Assembly: GCA_964494475.1 (NCBI GenBank)
Contig: CAZBRS010000012.1
Coordinates: 1-64,000, forward strand
Direction: 5' to 3'
Source: CAZBRS01 sp964494475
GTDB taxonomy: Bacteria > Myxococcota_A > UBA9042 > CAZBRS01
DNA: 64,000 nt
The notes beneath the pieces are model-generated. The model was not told the origin of the DNA. It saw only the letters and a list, made by a program, of their open reading frames with translations, and did not search any database. The position numbers were made by a program, and so were the translations under genes. This document shows positions 53,703 through 61,495 of this stretch, one piece after another. The stretch's first letter is position 1; the number at the start of each line of letters is the position of its first letter.

Positions 53703-55199
53703 ATGGCACGTGGTCGCAGCATCGGTGCCCGGATGGCCGTCGTGGTGGGCACCACGCTGGTCGTCGCGCTCGGCGTTGGGGCCTGGGCGACCTCGGTCTC
53801 CTACGAGCGGCAACTGATGAACGAGACGTTCAGGGGCTTGCACCGCCTGGGTGACACCCTGCGTCGCAGCCTGCGCCACGCCATGCTCGAGACCGATCGC
53901 GACGCCCTCGCCGTGATGGTCGACGACGTCGGCGCCCAGGAGGGCATCGAGGGAATTCGCCTCTACAACAAGGACGGGCGGGTCGTGGTGAGCTCCCGTC
54001 ACGACGAACTCCTGAAGCGCGTCGACACCAGCGACACGGCCTGCCGCGCCTGCCATGCTTCGGGTCGGCCGCCGAGCGCCCTGTCGCCCGAAGAGCTCGC
54101 CAACGTTTACACCGACGCCAGCGGGCAACGTCGCTTCCAGATCATCGAGCCCGTGTACAACGAGCCCGCGTGTTCGACCGCAGGGTGCCACCCGGGGGGC
54201 CAGGCCGTGCTCGGCGTCATGGGGCTCACCGTGCCCCTGGCCCGCATCGACGGCCAGCTCGCCGATCATCGGGCGCGCATCTGGGCGTGGTCCCTCGTGG
54301 CCATCGCCGTGGTGTGCGCGGTCGTGCTGCTCACGCTCCGGCGCCTGGTCAGCCGGCGCCTCCGCGGCCTCGTCGAGGGCACGCGGCTGGTGGCTTCCGG
54401 CAACCTCGAGCACCGCATCGCCGACCTCGGCGACGACGAGCTCGGCGCGCTGGCCGCGTCCTTCAACCGCATGACCGAGACCCTGCAGGAGACGCGGGGG
54501 CAGCTGCTCCAGTCCGAGCGCCTTGCGTCGCTGGGGCGGCTCAGCGCCGGCCTCGCGCACGAGATCAACAACCCGTTGACGGGCGTCCTTCTCTGCGGCT
54601 CGACCGTGCTCGACGGAATGGCGGCCGACGACCCGCGCCGCGAGCACCTGCAGGTCGTGGTGCAGGAGACCACGCGCTGCCGCGACATCATCCGCAGCCT
54701 GCTCGACTTCGCGCGTCAGCGCGCGCCCCAGAAGGCGGCGGCGCGCCTCGCCGAGGTGGTCGACCGGGCGGTCCGCATCGTTCGCAACCAGGCCGCCCTC
54801 GGGCACATCGAGATCCAATACGCGCCGCCCGCCGAGTGCACCGTACCGCCGCTCTACGTCGACGCGGGCCAGATCCAGCAGGTGGTCTTGAACCTGCTCC
54901 TGAACGCCGTCGACGCCATGTCCGAGGGGGGCGTGATCACGGTCTCGTGTTCGGTGGTCGAGGGGGGCTTCGCCGAGCTCAGGGTGACCGACACCGGCGA
55001 GGGCATCCCGCCCGAGAACCTGTCGCGGCTGTTCGAGCCGTTCTTCTCGACCCGCGGCGCCAAGGGCAACGGCCTCGGCCTGGCCGTGTCCTGGGGCATC
55101 GTGGAGCAGCACGGCGGCACCCTGCGGGTCGAGAGCGTGGTCGGCAAGGGCACCACGTTCTTCGTTCGTCTTCCGCTGGCCCACGGGTCGACGACATGA
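53703..55199 (+). CDS. Sensor histidine kinase with c-type haem motifs in the periplasmic domain
   Basis: A 498-residue protein. TM1 is at about residues 10-28. A periplasmic domain of about 160 residues contains CRACH (C114, C117, H118) and CSTAGCH (C157, C162, H163; a C-x4-C-H variant). TM2 is around 198-218. HAMP, HisKA with H286 (GLAHEINNPL), and HATPase with N, G1 (DTGEGIP) and G2 (GNGLGLA) boxes follow. Covalent haem attachment in the sensor would let it read redox state or a gas ligand; one canonical and one variant site are seen. The response regulator gene starts 18 nt later, which makes it the natural partner. Confidence 0.88.
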   Translation: MARGRSIGARMAVVVGTTLVVALGVGAWATSVSYERQLMNETFRGLHRLGDTLRRSLRHAMLETDRDALAVMVDDVGAQEGIEGIRLYNKDGRVVVSSRHDELLKRVDTSDTACRACHASGRPPSALSPEELANVYTDASGQRRFQIIEPVYNEPACSTAGCHPGGQAVLGVMGLTVPLARIDGQLADHRARIWAWSLVAIAVVCAVVLLTLRRLVSRRLRGLVEGTRLVASGNLEHRIADLGDDELGALAASFNRMTETLQETRGQLLQSERLASLGRLSAGLAHEINNPLTGVLLCGSTVLDGMAADDPRREHLQVVVQETTRCRDIIRSLLDFARQRAPQKAAARLAEVVDRAVRIVRNQAALGHIEIQYAPPAECTVPPLYVDAGQIQQVVLNLLLNAVDAMSEGGVITVSCSVVEGGFAELRVTDTGEGIPPENLSRLFEPFFSTRGAKGNGLGLAVSWGIVEQHGGTLRVESVVGKGTTFFVRLPLAHGSTT

Positions 55200-55217
55200 A
55201 CACCATGGAGGCACCTC

Positions 55218-56312
55218 ATGATACGAATCCTGGTCGTGGACGACGAGCCGACCATCCTCAAGGGCTTCGAGAAGGCCCTCGAGAAGCACGCCGACCGGTA
55301 CCACGTGACCGGCGTCACTTCCGGCGAGGAGGCCGTCAAGCGCCTGGCGGTCGATTCCTTCGACCTGGTGTTCACCGACCTCAAGATGCCGGGCATGGAC
55401 GGCCTGGCCGTCATCGACCACGTACGGTCCCATTGCCCGCAGGCCGACGTGGTGATGATGACCGGCTACTCCACGGTCGAGTCCGCCCTCGGCGCCATGA
55501 AGGCGGGCGCGCTCGACTACATCCTTAAGCCCTTCACCCAGGACGAATTGCTGGCCATCGTGCGCAAGGCCGATCGGCTGCGCGGCTCGATGATCCGCCT
55601 GGCCGAAGAGCGCATGGGCTTCGAGCGCTGGAACGTGAACATCCGGTTGCAGCACCTGGTCTTGATGATCACCTTCATCCTGTTGACCGTCACGGGCGTG
55701 CCCCTGCTCTTCCCCGAGACGTTCAAGGGGGTCTTCTTCTTCGAGGGCAGCTCGTACCTGCGCGGGCTGCTCCACCGCGTCGCGGCGGTCGCCATGATGG
55801 CGCTCGGCCTGTACCACGCGCTGTACGCGCTGGCCACCGAGGAGGGTAACCGCAACTTGCGGGCCATCCTGCCGCGACCCCTCGCCGACCTGAAGGAGCT
55901 GTGGCACCTGCTGCGGTTCACGCTCGGCCGCGTGCCCGACCACCCGCGCGCGGGCCGCTTCGATGTGTTCGAGAAGTTCGAGTACTTCGCGGTGGTCTGG
56001 GGCACCATCGTCATGGTCCTGTCCGGGCTCATCCTGTGGTTCGCCGATACGCTCTTCCACGTGCTGCCCCTTTGGGTGATCGACGTCGCCAAGGTGGTCC
56101 ACCGCTGGGAGGCCGTGCTGGCCATCCTGTCGATCGCGCTGTGGCACACGTACCACGTGCACTTCAAGCCGGGCGTGTTCCCGGGCCTGCAGGTGTGGTG
56201 GAACGGGCGCGTTTCGCGCGACTACATGATCCTGCACCACCCCCTCGAGTACGAAGAGTTGACCGGTCGACCCGCCGTCCACGACGATCACGACGAGGAG
56301 GTGAAGGCATGA
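55218..56312 (+). CDS. Response-regulator receiver fused to a di-haem cytochrome b membrane domain
   Basis: A 364-residue single uninterrupted frame. Residues 1-120 are a CheY-like receiver with intact acidic pocket (VVDDE), phospho-acceptor D54 (FTDLKMPGMDG), T82 and K104 (LKPFT). A short linker is followed by a four-helix cytochrome b of the Ni/Fe-hydrogenase / formate-dehydrogenase gamma type. His146, His186, His200, His295 and His310 match the cytochrome b part of the gene at 57727 with the same intra-pair spacing (14 and 15 residues). The GGAGG box is at 55207-55211. A receiver as the cytoplasmic front of a quinone-reactive cytochrome b is unusual; direct control of electron flow by phosphorylation is inferred. 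Confidence 0.88.
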   Translation: MIRILVVDDEPTILKGFEKALEKHADRYHVTGVTSGEEAVKRLAVDSFDLVFTDLKMPGMDGLAVIDHVRSHCPQADVVMMTGYSTVESALGAMKAGALDYILKPFTQDELLAIVRKADRLRGSMIRLAEERMGFERWNVNIRLQHLVLMITFILLTVTGVPLLFPETFKGVFFFEGSSYLRGLLHRVAAVAMMALGLYHALYALATEEGNRNLRAILPRPLADLKELWHLLRFTLGRVPDHPRAGRFDVFEKFEYFAVVWGTIVMVLSGLILWFADTLFHVLPLWVIDVAKVVHRWEAVLAILSIALWHTYHVHFKPGVFPGLQVWWNGRVSRDYMILHHPLEYEELTGRPAVHDDHDEEVKA

Positions 56313-57730
56313 CGCGCCACGGCCTGCTCCTCGCAGCGCTCCTGGTGTTCGGCTCCCGCGCCGTCGTCGCCGAAGAGCCCGTCCCTGCCCCGAGCACCGG
56401 CGAGGCGGCGCCCGTCGCCCCGGCGCCCGAGGCCGCCGCCGCGCCCGCTTGCACGGAGTGCCACGACGCCATCGATCGTCCCGCGTTCGAGGGCTCGGCG
56501 CACGGCGGCAAGGACGACGCGGCCTGCGCCTCGTGCCACGGCAAGTTCCCGGTGACGTCCGACGGCCACGACGCGCCGCCCGCCGTCGACTGCGGCACGT
56601 GTCACGCCGAGTCCGCCAAGGCGCACGGCGAGGGCCTGCACGCCGCGAAGAAGGAAGACGGGACGCCGCGCGCCGCCTGCGCGAAGTGCCACGCGCCCCA
56701 CGCCGTGCCCCGCCTCTCGAAGATCCAGCCCTCGGAGCAGAAGCTGGCCATGGAGGCCATGTGCAAGGGCTGCCACGAGCCCGAGGTCAGCGCCTACGTA
56801 GCGGGTCGCCACGGCCGCTCGTCGAACCTCGAGGTCGCCACCTGCACCGACTGCCACGGAGGCCACGAGATGCGCGCCTCCAGCGACCCCGCGTCCCGCA
56901 CCTACCGCTTGAACATCGCCACCACGTGCGCCGCGTGCCACGTGAAGAAGAACGGCTCGGCCCTGTCGCCCGAGTCCAAGAAGGCCGTGTCCGACTACTT
57001 CGGCAGCATCCACGGGCTGGCCATGATCTCCAGCGGCTTGCTGGTCTCGGCCACGTGCGCCGACTGCCACGGTGCTCACGCCATCGCGGATCCGGACTCG
57101 CCCGGCTCGCCCGTGGCGCGCGCCAACATCCCCGACACCTGCGGCAAGTGCCACGTCGGCGTGACGCGCGTGTTCAAGGAGAGCGTGCACGGTCGCGAGC
57201 TCGCCAAGGGCAACCACGACGTTCCGGTGTGCACCGACTGCCACGAGAGCCACCAGATCCGTTCGCACTACGAGCCCGCGTCGGCCACGTACGCGACGCG
57301 GGTCAGCGGCACGTGCCTGAAGTGCCACGCCGACCAGGCCACGATCCGCAAGTACGACTTCCTGGGCCTGCGCGCCGAGACCTACAGCGAGTCGTACCAC
57401 GCGGCCGCGTCCAAGCTGGGCGACACGACGGTGGCCAACTGCGCCAGTTGCCACTCGTCCCACGACATCCGGGCCTCGACCGACCCGCTCTCCTCCACGC
57501 ACCCGTCGAACCTGGTCACGACGTGCGGCAAGTGCCACACCACCGACAACCCCAGCGAGAGCATGCTGGCCGGCAAGATCCACGTCGAGACGGCGCGGCA
57601 GAGCCACTGGATCACCGAGCTCGTGTTCCGCGTCTACCTCGGGCTGATCGCCGGAACGCTCGGGTTCTTCCTGTTCTTCATCGCCATCGATCTGCGGCGG
57701 CACGTCCGGACGCGCAAGAAGGCCTCATGA
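56309..57730 (+). CDS. Thirteen-haem c-type cytochrome with C-terminal membrane anchor
   Basis: A 473-residue protein. Signal peptide MTRHGLLLAALLVFGSRAVVA. I count 13 CxxCH motifs (CTECH, CASCH, CGTCH, CAKCH, CKGCH, CTDCH, CAACH, CADCH, CGKCH, CTDCH, CLKCH, CASCH, CGKCH) and many lone His for axial ligation. A single C-terminal helix (VFRVYLGLIAGTLGFFLFFIAIDL) with a basic tail anchors it to the inner membrane with the haems in the periplasm. The architecture stops exactly where the next gene product continues into cytochrome b; the upstream receiver-cytochrome b may supply that half. ATGA overlaps at both ends. Confidence 0.92.
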   Translation: MTRHGLLLAALLVFGSRAVVAEEPVPAPSTGEAAPVAPAPEAAAAPACTECHDAIDRPAFEGSAHGGKDDAACASCHGKFPVTSDGHDAPPAVDCGTCHAESAKAHGEGLHAAKKEDGTPRAACAKCHAPHAVPRLSKIQPSEQKLAMEAMCKGCHEPEVSAYVAGRHGRSSNLEVATCTDCHGGHEMRASSDPASRTYRLNIATTCAACHVKKNGSALSPESKKAVSDYFGSIHGLAMISSGLLVSATCADCHGAHAIADPDSPGSPVARANIPDTCGKCHVGVTRVFKESVHGRELAKGNHDVPVCTDCHESHQIRSHYEPASATYATRVSGTCLKCHADQATIRKYDFLGLRAETYSESYHAAASKLGDTTVANCASCHSSHDIRASTDPLSSTHPSNLVTTCGKCHTTDNPSESMLAGKIHVETARQSHWITELVFRVYLGLIAGTLGFFLFFIAIDLRRHVRTRKKAS

Positions 57731-60228
57731 CGACGCTCACCCGTGTTCTTCTGACGGTCCTTCTGCTGGGGTTGCCCCTGTCGCTTCGCGCCCAGGCCGC
57801 CGCTGAGTGCGAGCGATGCCACGCCGATGCCACCCTGCAGACGGTCAAGTACGGGGCCGTTCACAGCCTGACGGTCACGTCGGCCGACCTCACGGGTACG
57901 CCCCACGAGGGCATGGAGTGCCTCGACTGCCACGTCGATCTGAAGGGCAAGACCTTCCCGCACGCCCAACGCCTGGTCCTGCCCGACTGCGGCACCTGCC
58001 ACGACGACGTGCAGCAGCGCTTCGTCGAGGGCTTCTTCGGTCCGTTGCGGGCCAAGGGCTTCACGTCGATCCCCCACTGCGCCGATTGCCACGGCAAGCA
58101 CAAGGTCAAGGCGCGGGGAAATCCGCGCCAGGCCTGCGGCCTCTGCCACCAGGACGTGATGCAGGACTTCGCCGGGTCGGCCCACTGGGACGAGGCCAGC
58201 GCCGACGACGCGGCCGTGACGTGCGTCTCGTGCCACGACCCGCACTACAAGATGGAGCGCTCCACGATGCCGTCGGCGGCCTGGCGCGTGCGCACCACCG
58301 AGAAGTGCCGCGCGTGCCACGCCGACAACGTGACCACCTACGACAGCAGCCGCCACTTCGAGCAGGTGAAGGCCGGCAACCCCAACGCCCCGGTCTGCTA
58401 CGACTGCCACTCGAAGCACAAGATCCTCTCGCCCCGCGATCCGAAGAGCAAGGTCTCGGTGGCCCGGCTCGACCAGCTGTGCATGCAATGCCACCAGGGC
58501 TACGACGCGTCCATCCACCGCCCGGCGATCAACGACGACCCGCGCCTCGAGACGTGCGTGGTCTGCCACACGGGCCACGACACGAGCCCCTCCACGTCCC
58601 CCGTCTTCAAGGAAGCGCTGGTCAACACGTGCCTGCGGTGCCACCGCGAGGGGTTGCCGACCGCCGAGGCGGACGCCCACGGCGGCATCCACCGCAAGGA
58701 GCTCGAGAGCATCGAGGCCGGCCTGGGCGCGCACTGCGGCAAGTGCCACGAGTACCACTTCCGCGCGCCGGGGCGCCAGCACACGCGCAGCGTGCGCAAC
58801 GCGTGCGGCGACTGCCACCCGCGCCAGCAGCTCGAGTACCGCAGGTCGGCGCACTTCGTCGCGCGCCAGAAGGGCCACCTCGAGGCCCCCGACTGCGTCA
58901 CGTGCCACGAAGAGCGCCACGTCGAGAAGGCCGGGGCCCACTTCACCGGGCAGAACGTGGTCAAGCTCTGCGGCGGGTGCCACGGCGACACCGACCTCAC
59001 CATGAAGTTCCAGCTGAATCCCGGCGTGGTGAAGGGCTACAACGCCTCGTACCACGGCCAGATGTACGCGCTCGGCTTCCAGGGCGAGAAGTTCGCGACC
59101 TGCGTCTCGTGCCACGACAACCACTCGATCCTGCCCTCCGACGACCCGGCGTCGACGGTCAGCCGCCAGCACATCGTCGAGACCTGCGGGCAGTGCCACG
59201 ACAACGTGAACGAGAACTTCGTCGGCTACCTCAGCCACTACTCGCCCATGGCCAAGGAGGGCAACGTCGTCCTCACGGTGCTCCACACCTTCATGGTGTG
59301 GCTGCTGGGCGTCACGCTCTTCGTGTTCGGCGGCCACACGCTGCTGTGGCTGATCCGGCTGCTCATCCAGCGCAAGCGCCTCGGGTCGCTGAAGAAGGTG
59401 TCGCCGTCCGGCAAGCCGAGCCGCGTGCTGCGCTTCCGAGCGCCCGAGCGCCTGCTGCACCTCGGCATGGTGCTCTCGTTCCTGACCCTGGCCATGACGG
59501 GCCTGCCCCTCAAGTACAGCCAGACCGAGCTGGCCACCTGGTTCGTGCAGTACGTGCTGGGCTTCGGCGCCGCGGCCCTGCTGCACCGCGTGGCGGCCTT
59601 CGTGCTCTTCAGCGTGTTCGCCCTGCACGTGGCGCGCCTGTTCTGGCGCGTGGTCGTCCGCAAGGAGAAGGGCGTGTTCGCGAGCTCCACGAGCCTCGTC
59701 CCCAACTGGCAGGACGCCCGCGACTTCGTCGAGCACATGAAGTACTTCCTCGGTCGCCGGCCCGACGCGCCGCCCTTCGGGCGCTGGACGTACTGGGAGA
59801 AGTTCGACTACTTCGCCGTGTTCTGGGGCGTGCTGGTCATCGGGGCCTCGGGCCTCACCCTCATGTTCCCCGAGTTCTTCACCCGCGTGCTGCCGGGCTG
59901 GCTGATCAACGCGGCGCACATCATCCACAGCGAAGAGGCCCTGCTGGCCACCGCCTTCATCTTCACGGTGCACTTCTTCAACACGCACCTGCGCCCCGGC
60001 GTGTTCCCCATGGACGAGGTCATCTTCACGGGCCGCATGACCGAAGAGCACTTCGTGCACGAGAGGGCCCGCGAGCGCGCCGAGCTCTCCGACGCCGAGT
60101 GGCAGGCGGCGCAGGTCCCGCCCCTCGAGAAGAGCACGCGCCGGCTCTACTACGTGGCCGGGTTCTTCTTCCTGGGGGTCGGATCGCTGCTCCTGATCCT
60201 CATCCTGGTGGGCACGTTCGCGGGGTAG
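57727..60228 (+). CDS. Seventeen-haem cytochrome c fused to cytochrome b (CbcL-like quinol oxidoreductase)
   Basis: An 833-residue protein. After a signal peptide (TRVLLTVLLLGLPLSLRAQA), residues 25-505 hold 17 CxxCH motifs, the last CGQCH. One membrane helix follows (LLGVTLFVFGGHTLLWLIRLL), then a di-haem cytochrome b with His578, His620, His634, His734 and His749, and a final C-terminal helix. Fusions of multihaem c and HydC/FdnI-like b domains are known as CbcL in Geobacter, an inner-membrane menaquinol oxidoreductase for low-potential extracellular respiration. A similar role is inferred. No outer-membrane conduit genes are in the window. The start overlaps the 13-haem gene by 4 nt. Confidence 0.92.
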   Translation: MTTLTRVLLTVLLLGLPLSLRAQAAAECERCHADATLQTVKYGAVHSLTVTSADLTGTPHEGMECLDCHVDLKGKTFPHAQRLVLPDCGTCHDDVQQRFVEGFFGPLRAKGFTSIPHCADCHGKHKVKARGNPRQACGLCHQDVMQDFAGSAHWDEASADDAAVTCVSCHDPHYKMERSTMPSAAWRVRTTEKCRACHADNVTTYDSSRHFEQVKAGNPNAPVCYDCHSKHKILSPRDPKSKVSVARLDQLCMQCHQGYDASIHRPAINDDPRLETCVVCHTGHDTSPSTSPVFKEALVNTCLRCHREGLPTAEADAHGGIHRKELESIEAGLGAHCGKCHEYHFRAPGRQHTRSVRNACGDCHPRQQLEYRRSAHFVARQKGHLEAPDCVTCHEERHVEKAGAHFTGQNVVKLCGGCHGDTDLTMKFQLNPGVVKGYNASYHGQMYALGFQGEKFATCVSCHDNHSILPSDDPASTVSRQHIVETCGQCHDNVNENFVGYLSHYSPMAKEGNVVLTVLHTFMVWLLGVTLFVFGGHTLLWLIRLLIQRKRLGSLKKVSPSGKPSRVLRFRAPERLLHLGMVLSFLTLAMTGLPLKYSQTELATWFVQYVLGFGAAALLHRVAAFVLFSVFALHVARLFWRVVVRKEKGVFASSTSLVPNWQDARDFVEHMKYFLGRRPDAPPFGRWTYWEKFDYFAVFWGVLVIGASGLTLMFPEFFTRVLPGWLINAAHIIHSEEALLATAFIFTVHFFNTHLRPGVFPMDEVIFTGRMTEEHFVHERARERAELSDAEWQAAQVPPLEKSTRRLYYVAGFFFLGVGSLLLILILVGTFAG

Positions 60229-60241
60229 CCGGTTCCCGACA

Positions 60242-60268
60242 GGGGCTGATCGTCAATCGGATTGACAA
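60242..60268 (+). repeat. 27-bp direct repeat, copy 1, containing a 15-bp palindrome
   Basis: GGGGCTGATCGTCAATC continuing through GGATTGACAA is identical at 62760-62786. The palindrome GTCAATC-G-GATTGAC (60252-60266) lies directly upstream of the DUF4143 ATPase gene, and its right arm overlaps a TTGACA (60262-60267), so it could be an operator. GGGGCT and AGCCCC (60271-60276) also flank the palindrome. Confidence 0.75.
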
Positions 60269-60288
60269 ATAGCCCCGACGGATACTAA
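60262..60288 (+). promoter_or_regulatory. Putative promoter of the 60298 ATPase gene
   Basis: TTGACA (60262-60267), 15-nt spacer, TACTAA (60283-60288). The predicted start of transcription is near the ATG at 60298 and no Shine-Dalgarno is present, so the message may be leaderless. The -35 overlaps the palindrome. Confidence 0.4.
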
Positions 60289-60297
60289 CCTCTTGAC

Positions 60298-61488
60298 ATG
60301 ATTCCGAGAAACCTCGAGCCAAGGGTGCGCTCGGCGGCGACCCACTACCCCATCGTCACGATCACGGGGCCGCGTCAGTCGGGCAAGACCACGCTGTGTC
60401 GTGCCGTCTTTCCCGACAAGCCCTACGTCAGCCTCGAGGCGCGCGACACCCGCGAGTATGCGCTCCGCGACCCCCGCGGCTTTCTGCGGGCGCTGGCCGG
60501 AGGGGCCATCCTCGACGAGGTTCAGCGAACCCCGGACCTGTTGTCGTACCTGCAGGGCGAGGTCTACGACGATCCGACGCCCGGCCGGTTCGTGCTGACC
60601 GGCTCGCAGCACTTCGGGCTGCTCCAGTCCATCTCGCAGTCGCTGGCGGGTCGCACGGCCGTCCTGAACCTCCTTCCGCTCTCGTGGGACGAGATCGGTC
60701 GCTTTCCGCGACCTCCTCGAGATCTCTTCGAGGTGCTGTGGAGCGGGGGCTACCCGGCCATCCACGACCGCGGCGTACCGGCCCAGGAGTGGCTTGCGGA
60801 CTACGTGACCACGTATGTCGAGCGCGACGTCCGGGAGGTCCTGAACGTCGCCGACCTGGTCGATTTTCAGCGCTACCTGAAGCTCTGCGCCGGGCGAAGC
60901 TCGCAGCTCTTCAACGCCGCAGGCCTCGGCGCCGACGCCGGCCTCGCCGCCAACACCGCGCGGGCGTGGCTGTCGGTCCTCGAGACCGGCTTCATCGGCT
61001 ACCGTTTGCCCCCCTACTTCACGAACGTGAGCCAGCGGCTGATCAAGGCGCCCAAGCTCCACCTGCTCGATTCGGGCCTGCTCTGCTACCTGCTGGGCAT
61101 CCAGTCGCCCGACCAGCTGCGACTCCACCCCCTGCGCGGCGCCGTGTTCGAGAGCTGGGTCGGGGCCGAGCTGCGCAAGGTGGTCGCCGCTGCGCCCACG
61201 CGCCCGGCGCTCTGGTTCTACCGCGACCGTAAGGGCCTCGAGGCCGATGTCCTGCTCCAGTCCGGCCCGCACGTCCACGTCATCGAGACCAAGTCGGGCG
61301 AGACGGTCGCCTCCGACGCGTTCCCCACGCTCGAGAAGGTCCAGCACGAGCTTCAGCGCGATCCGACGATCCGCGAGACCTCGGCCGTGCTGGTCTACGG
61401 CGGCGATGACGACCAGGCGCGAACCGCGGCGCACGTGCTGTCGTGGAGGAGGGTGGCGGAGTGGTTCGGGGCGGTGGTGCAGGCGTAG
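60298..61488 (+). CDS. AAA+ ATPase with DUF4143 domain
   Basis: A 396-residue protein. Walker A is TGPRQSGKTTL (near residue 23) and Walker B AILDEVQRTPDL; FVLTGSQHFGL and SLAGRTAVLNLLPLS are the sensor region. DUF4143 has a winged-helix-like section and a PD-(D/E)xK-like GLEADVLLQSG, then HVIETKSG. A diverged copy of its middle part lies at 63570-63794. Function of the family is unproven; association with toxin-antitoxin regions is common. Convergent with the 61496 ATPase, 7 nt apart. Confidence 0.85.
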   Translation: MIPRNLEPRVRSAATHYPIVTITGPRQSGKTTLCRAVFPDKPYVSLEARDTREYALRDPRGFLRALAGGAILDEVQRTPDLLSYLQGEVYDDPTPGRFVLTGSQHFGLLQSISQSLAGRTAVLNLLPLSWDEIGRFPRPPRDLFEVLWSGGYPAIHDRGVPAQEWLADYVTTYVERDVREVLNVADLVDFQRYLKLCAGRSSQLFNAAGLGADAGLAANTARAWLSVLETGFIGYRLPPYFTNVSQRLIKAPKLHLLDSGLLCYLLGIQSPDQLRLHPLRGAVFESWVGAELRKVVAAAPTRPALWFYRDRKGLEADVLLQSGPHVHVIETKSGETVASDAFPTLEKVQHELQRDPTIRETSAVLVYGGDDDQARTAAHVLSWRRVAEWFGAVVQA

Positions 61489-61495
61489 AGTGCTG

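Noticed and set aside
52749..56291. 1180-codon minus-strand frame over the histidine kinase and receiver
   Set aside because: Only its last 272 codons (52749-53567) are a real protein (SPFH lipoprotein); the rest is antisense to strongly conserved domains.
55218..56312. Possible frameshift joining a receiver gene and a cytochrome b gene
   Set aside because: The frame is continuous, no stop or ribosome binding site lies near the junction (residues 120-140), and codon use is even, so a true fusion is the simpler reading. Read data would settle it.
57634..60060. 808-codon minus-strand frame opposite the 17-haem cytochrome
   Set aside because: Val/Ala/His-rich antisense of repeated CxxCH codons with no start signal or motif.
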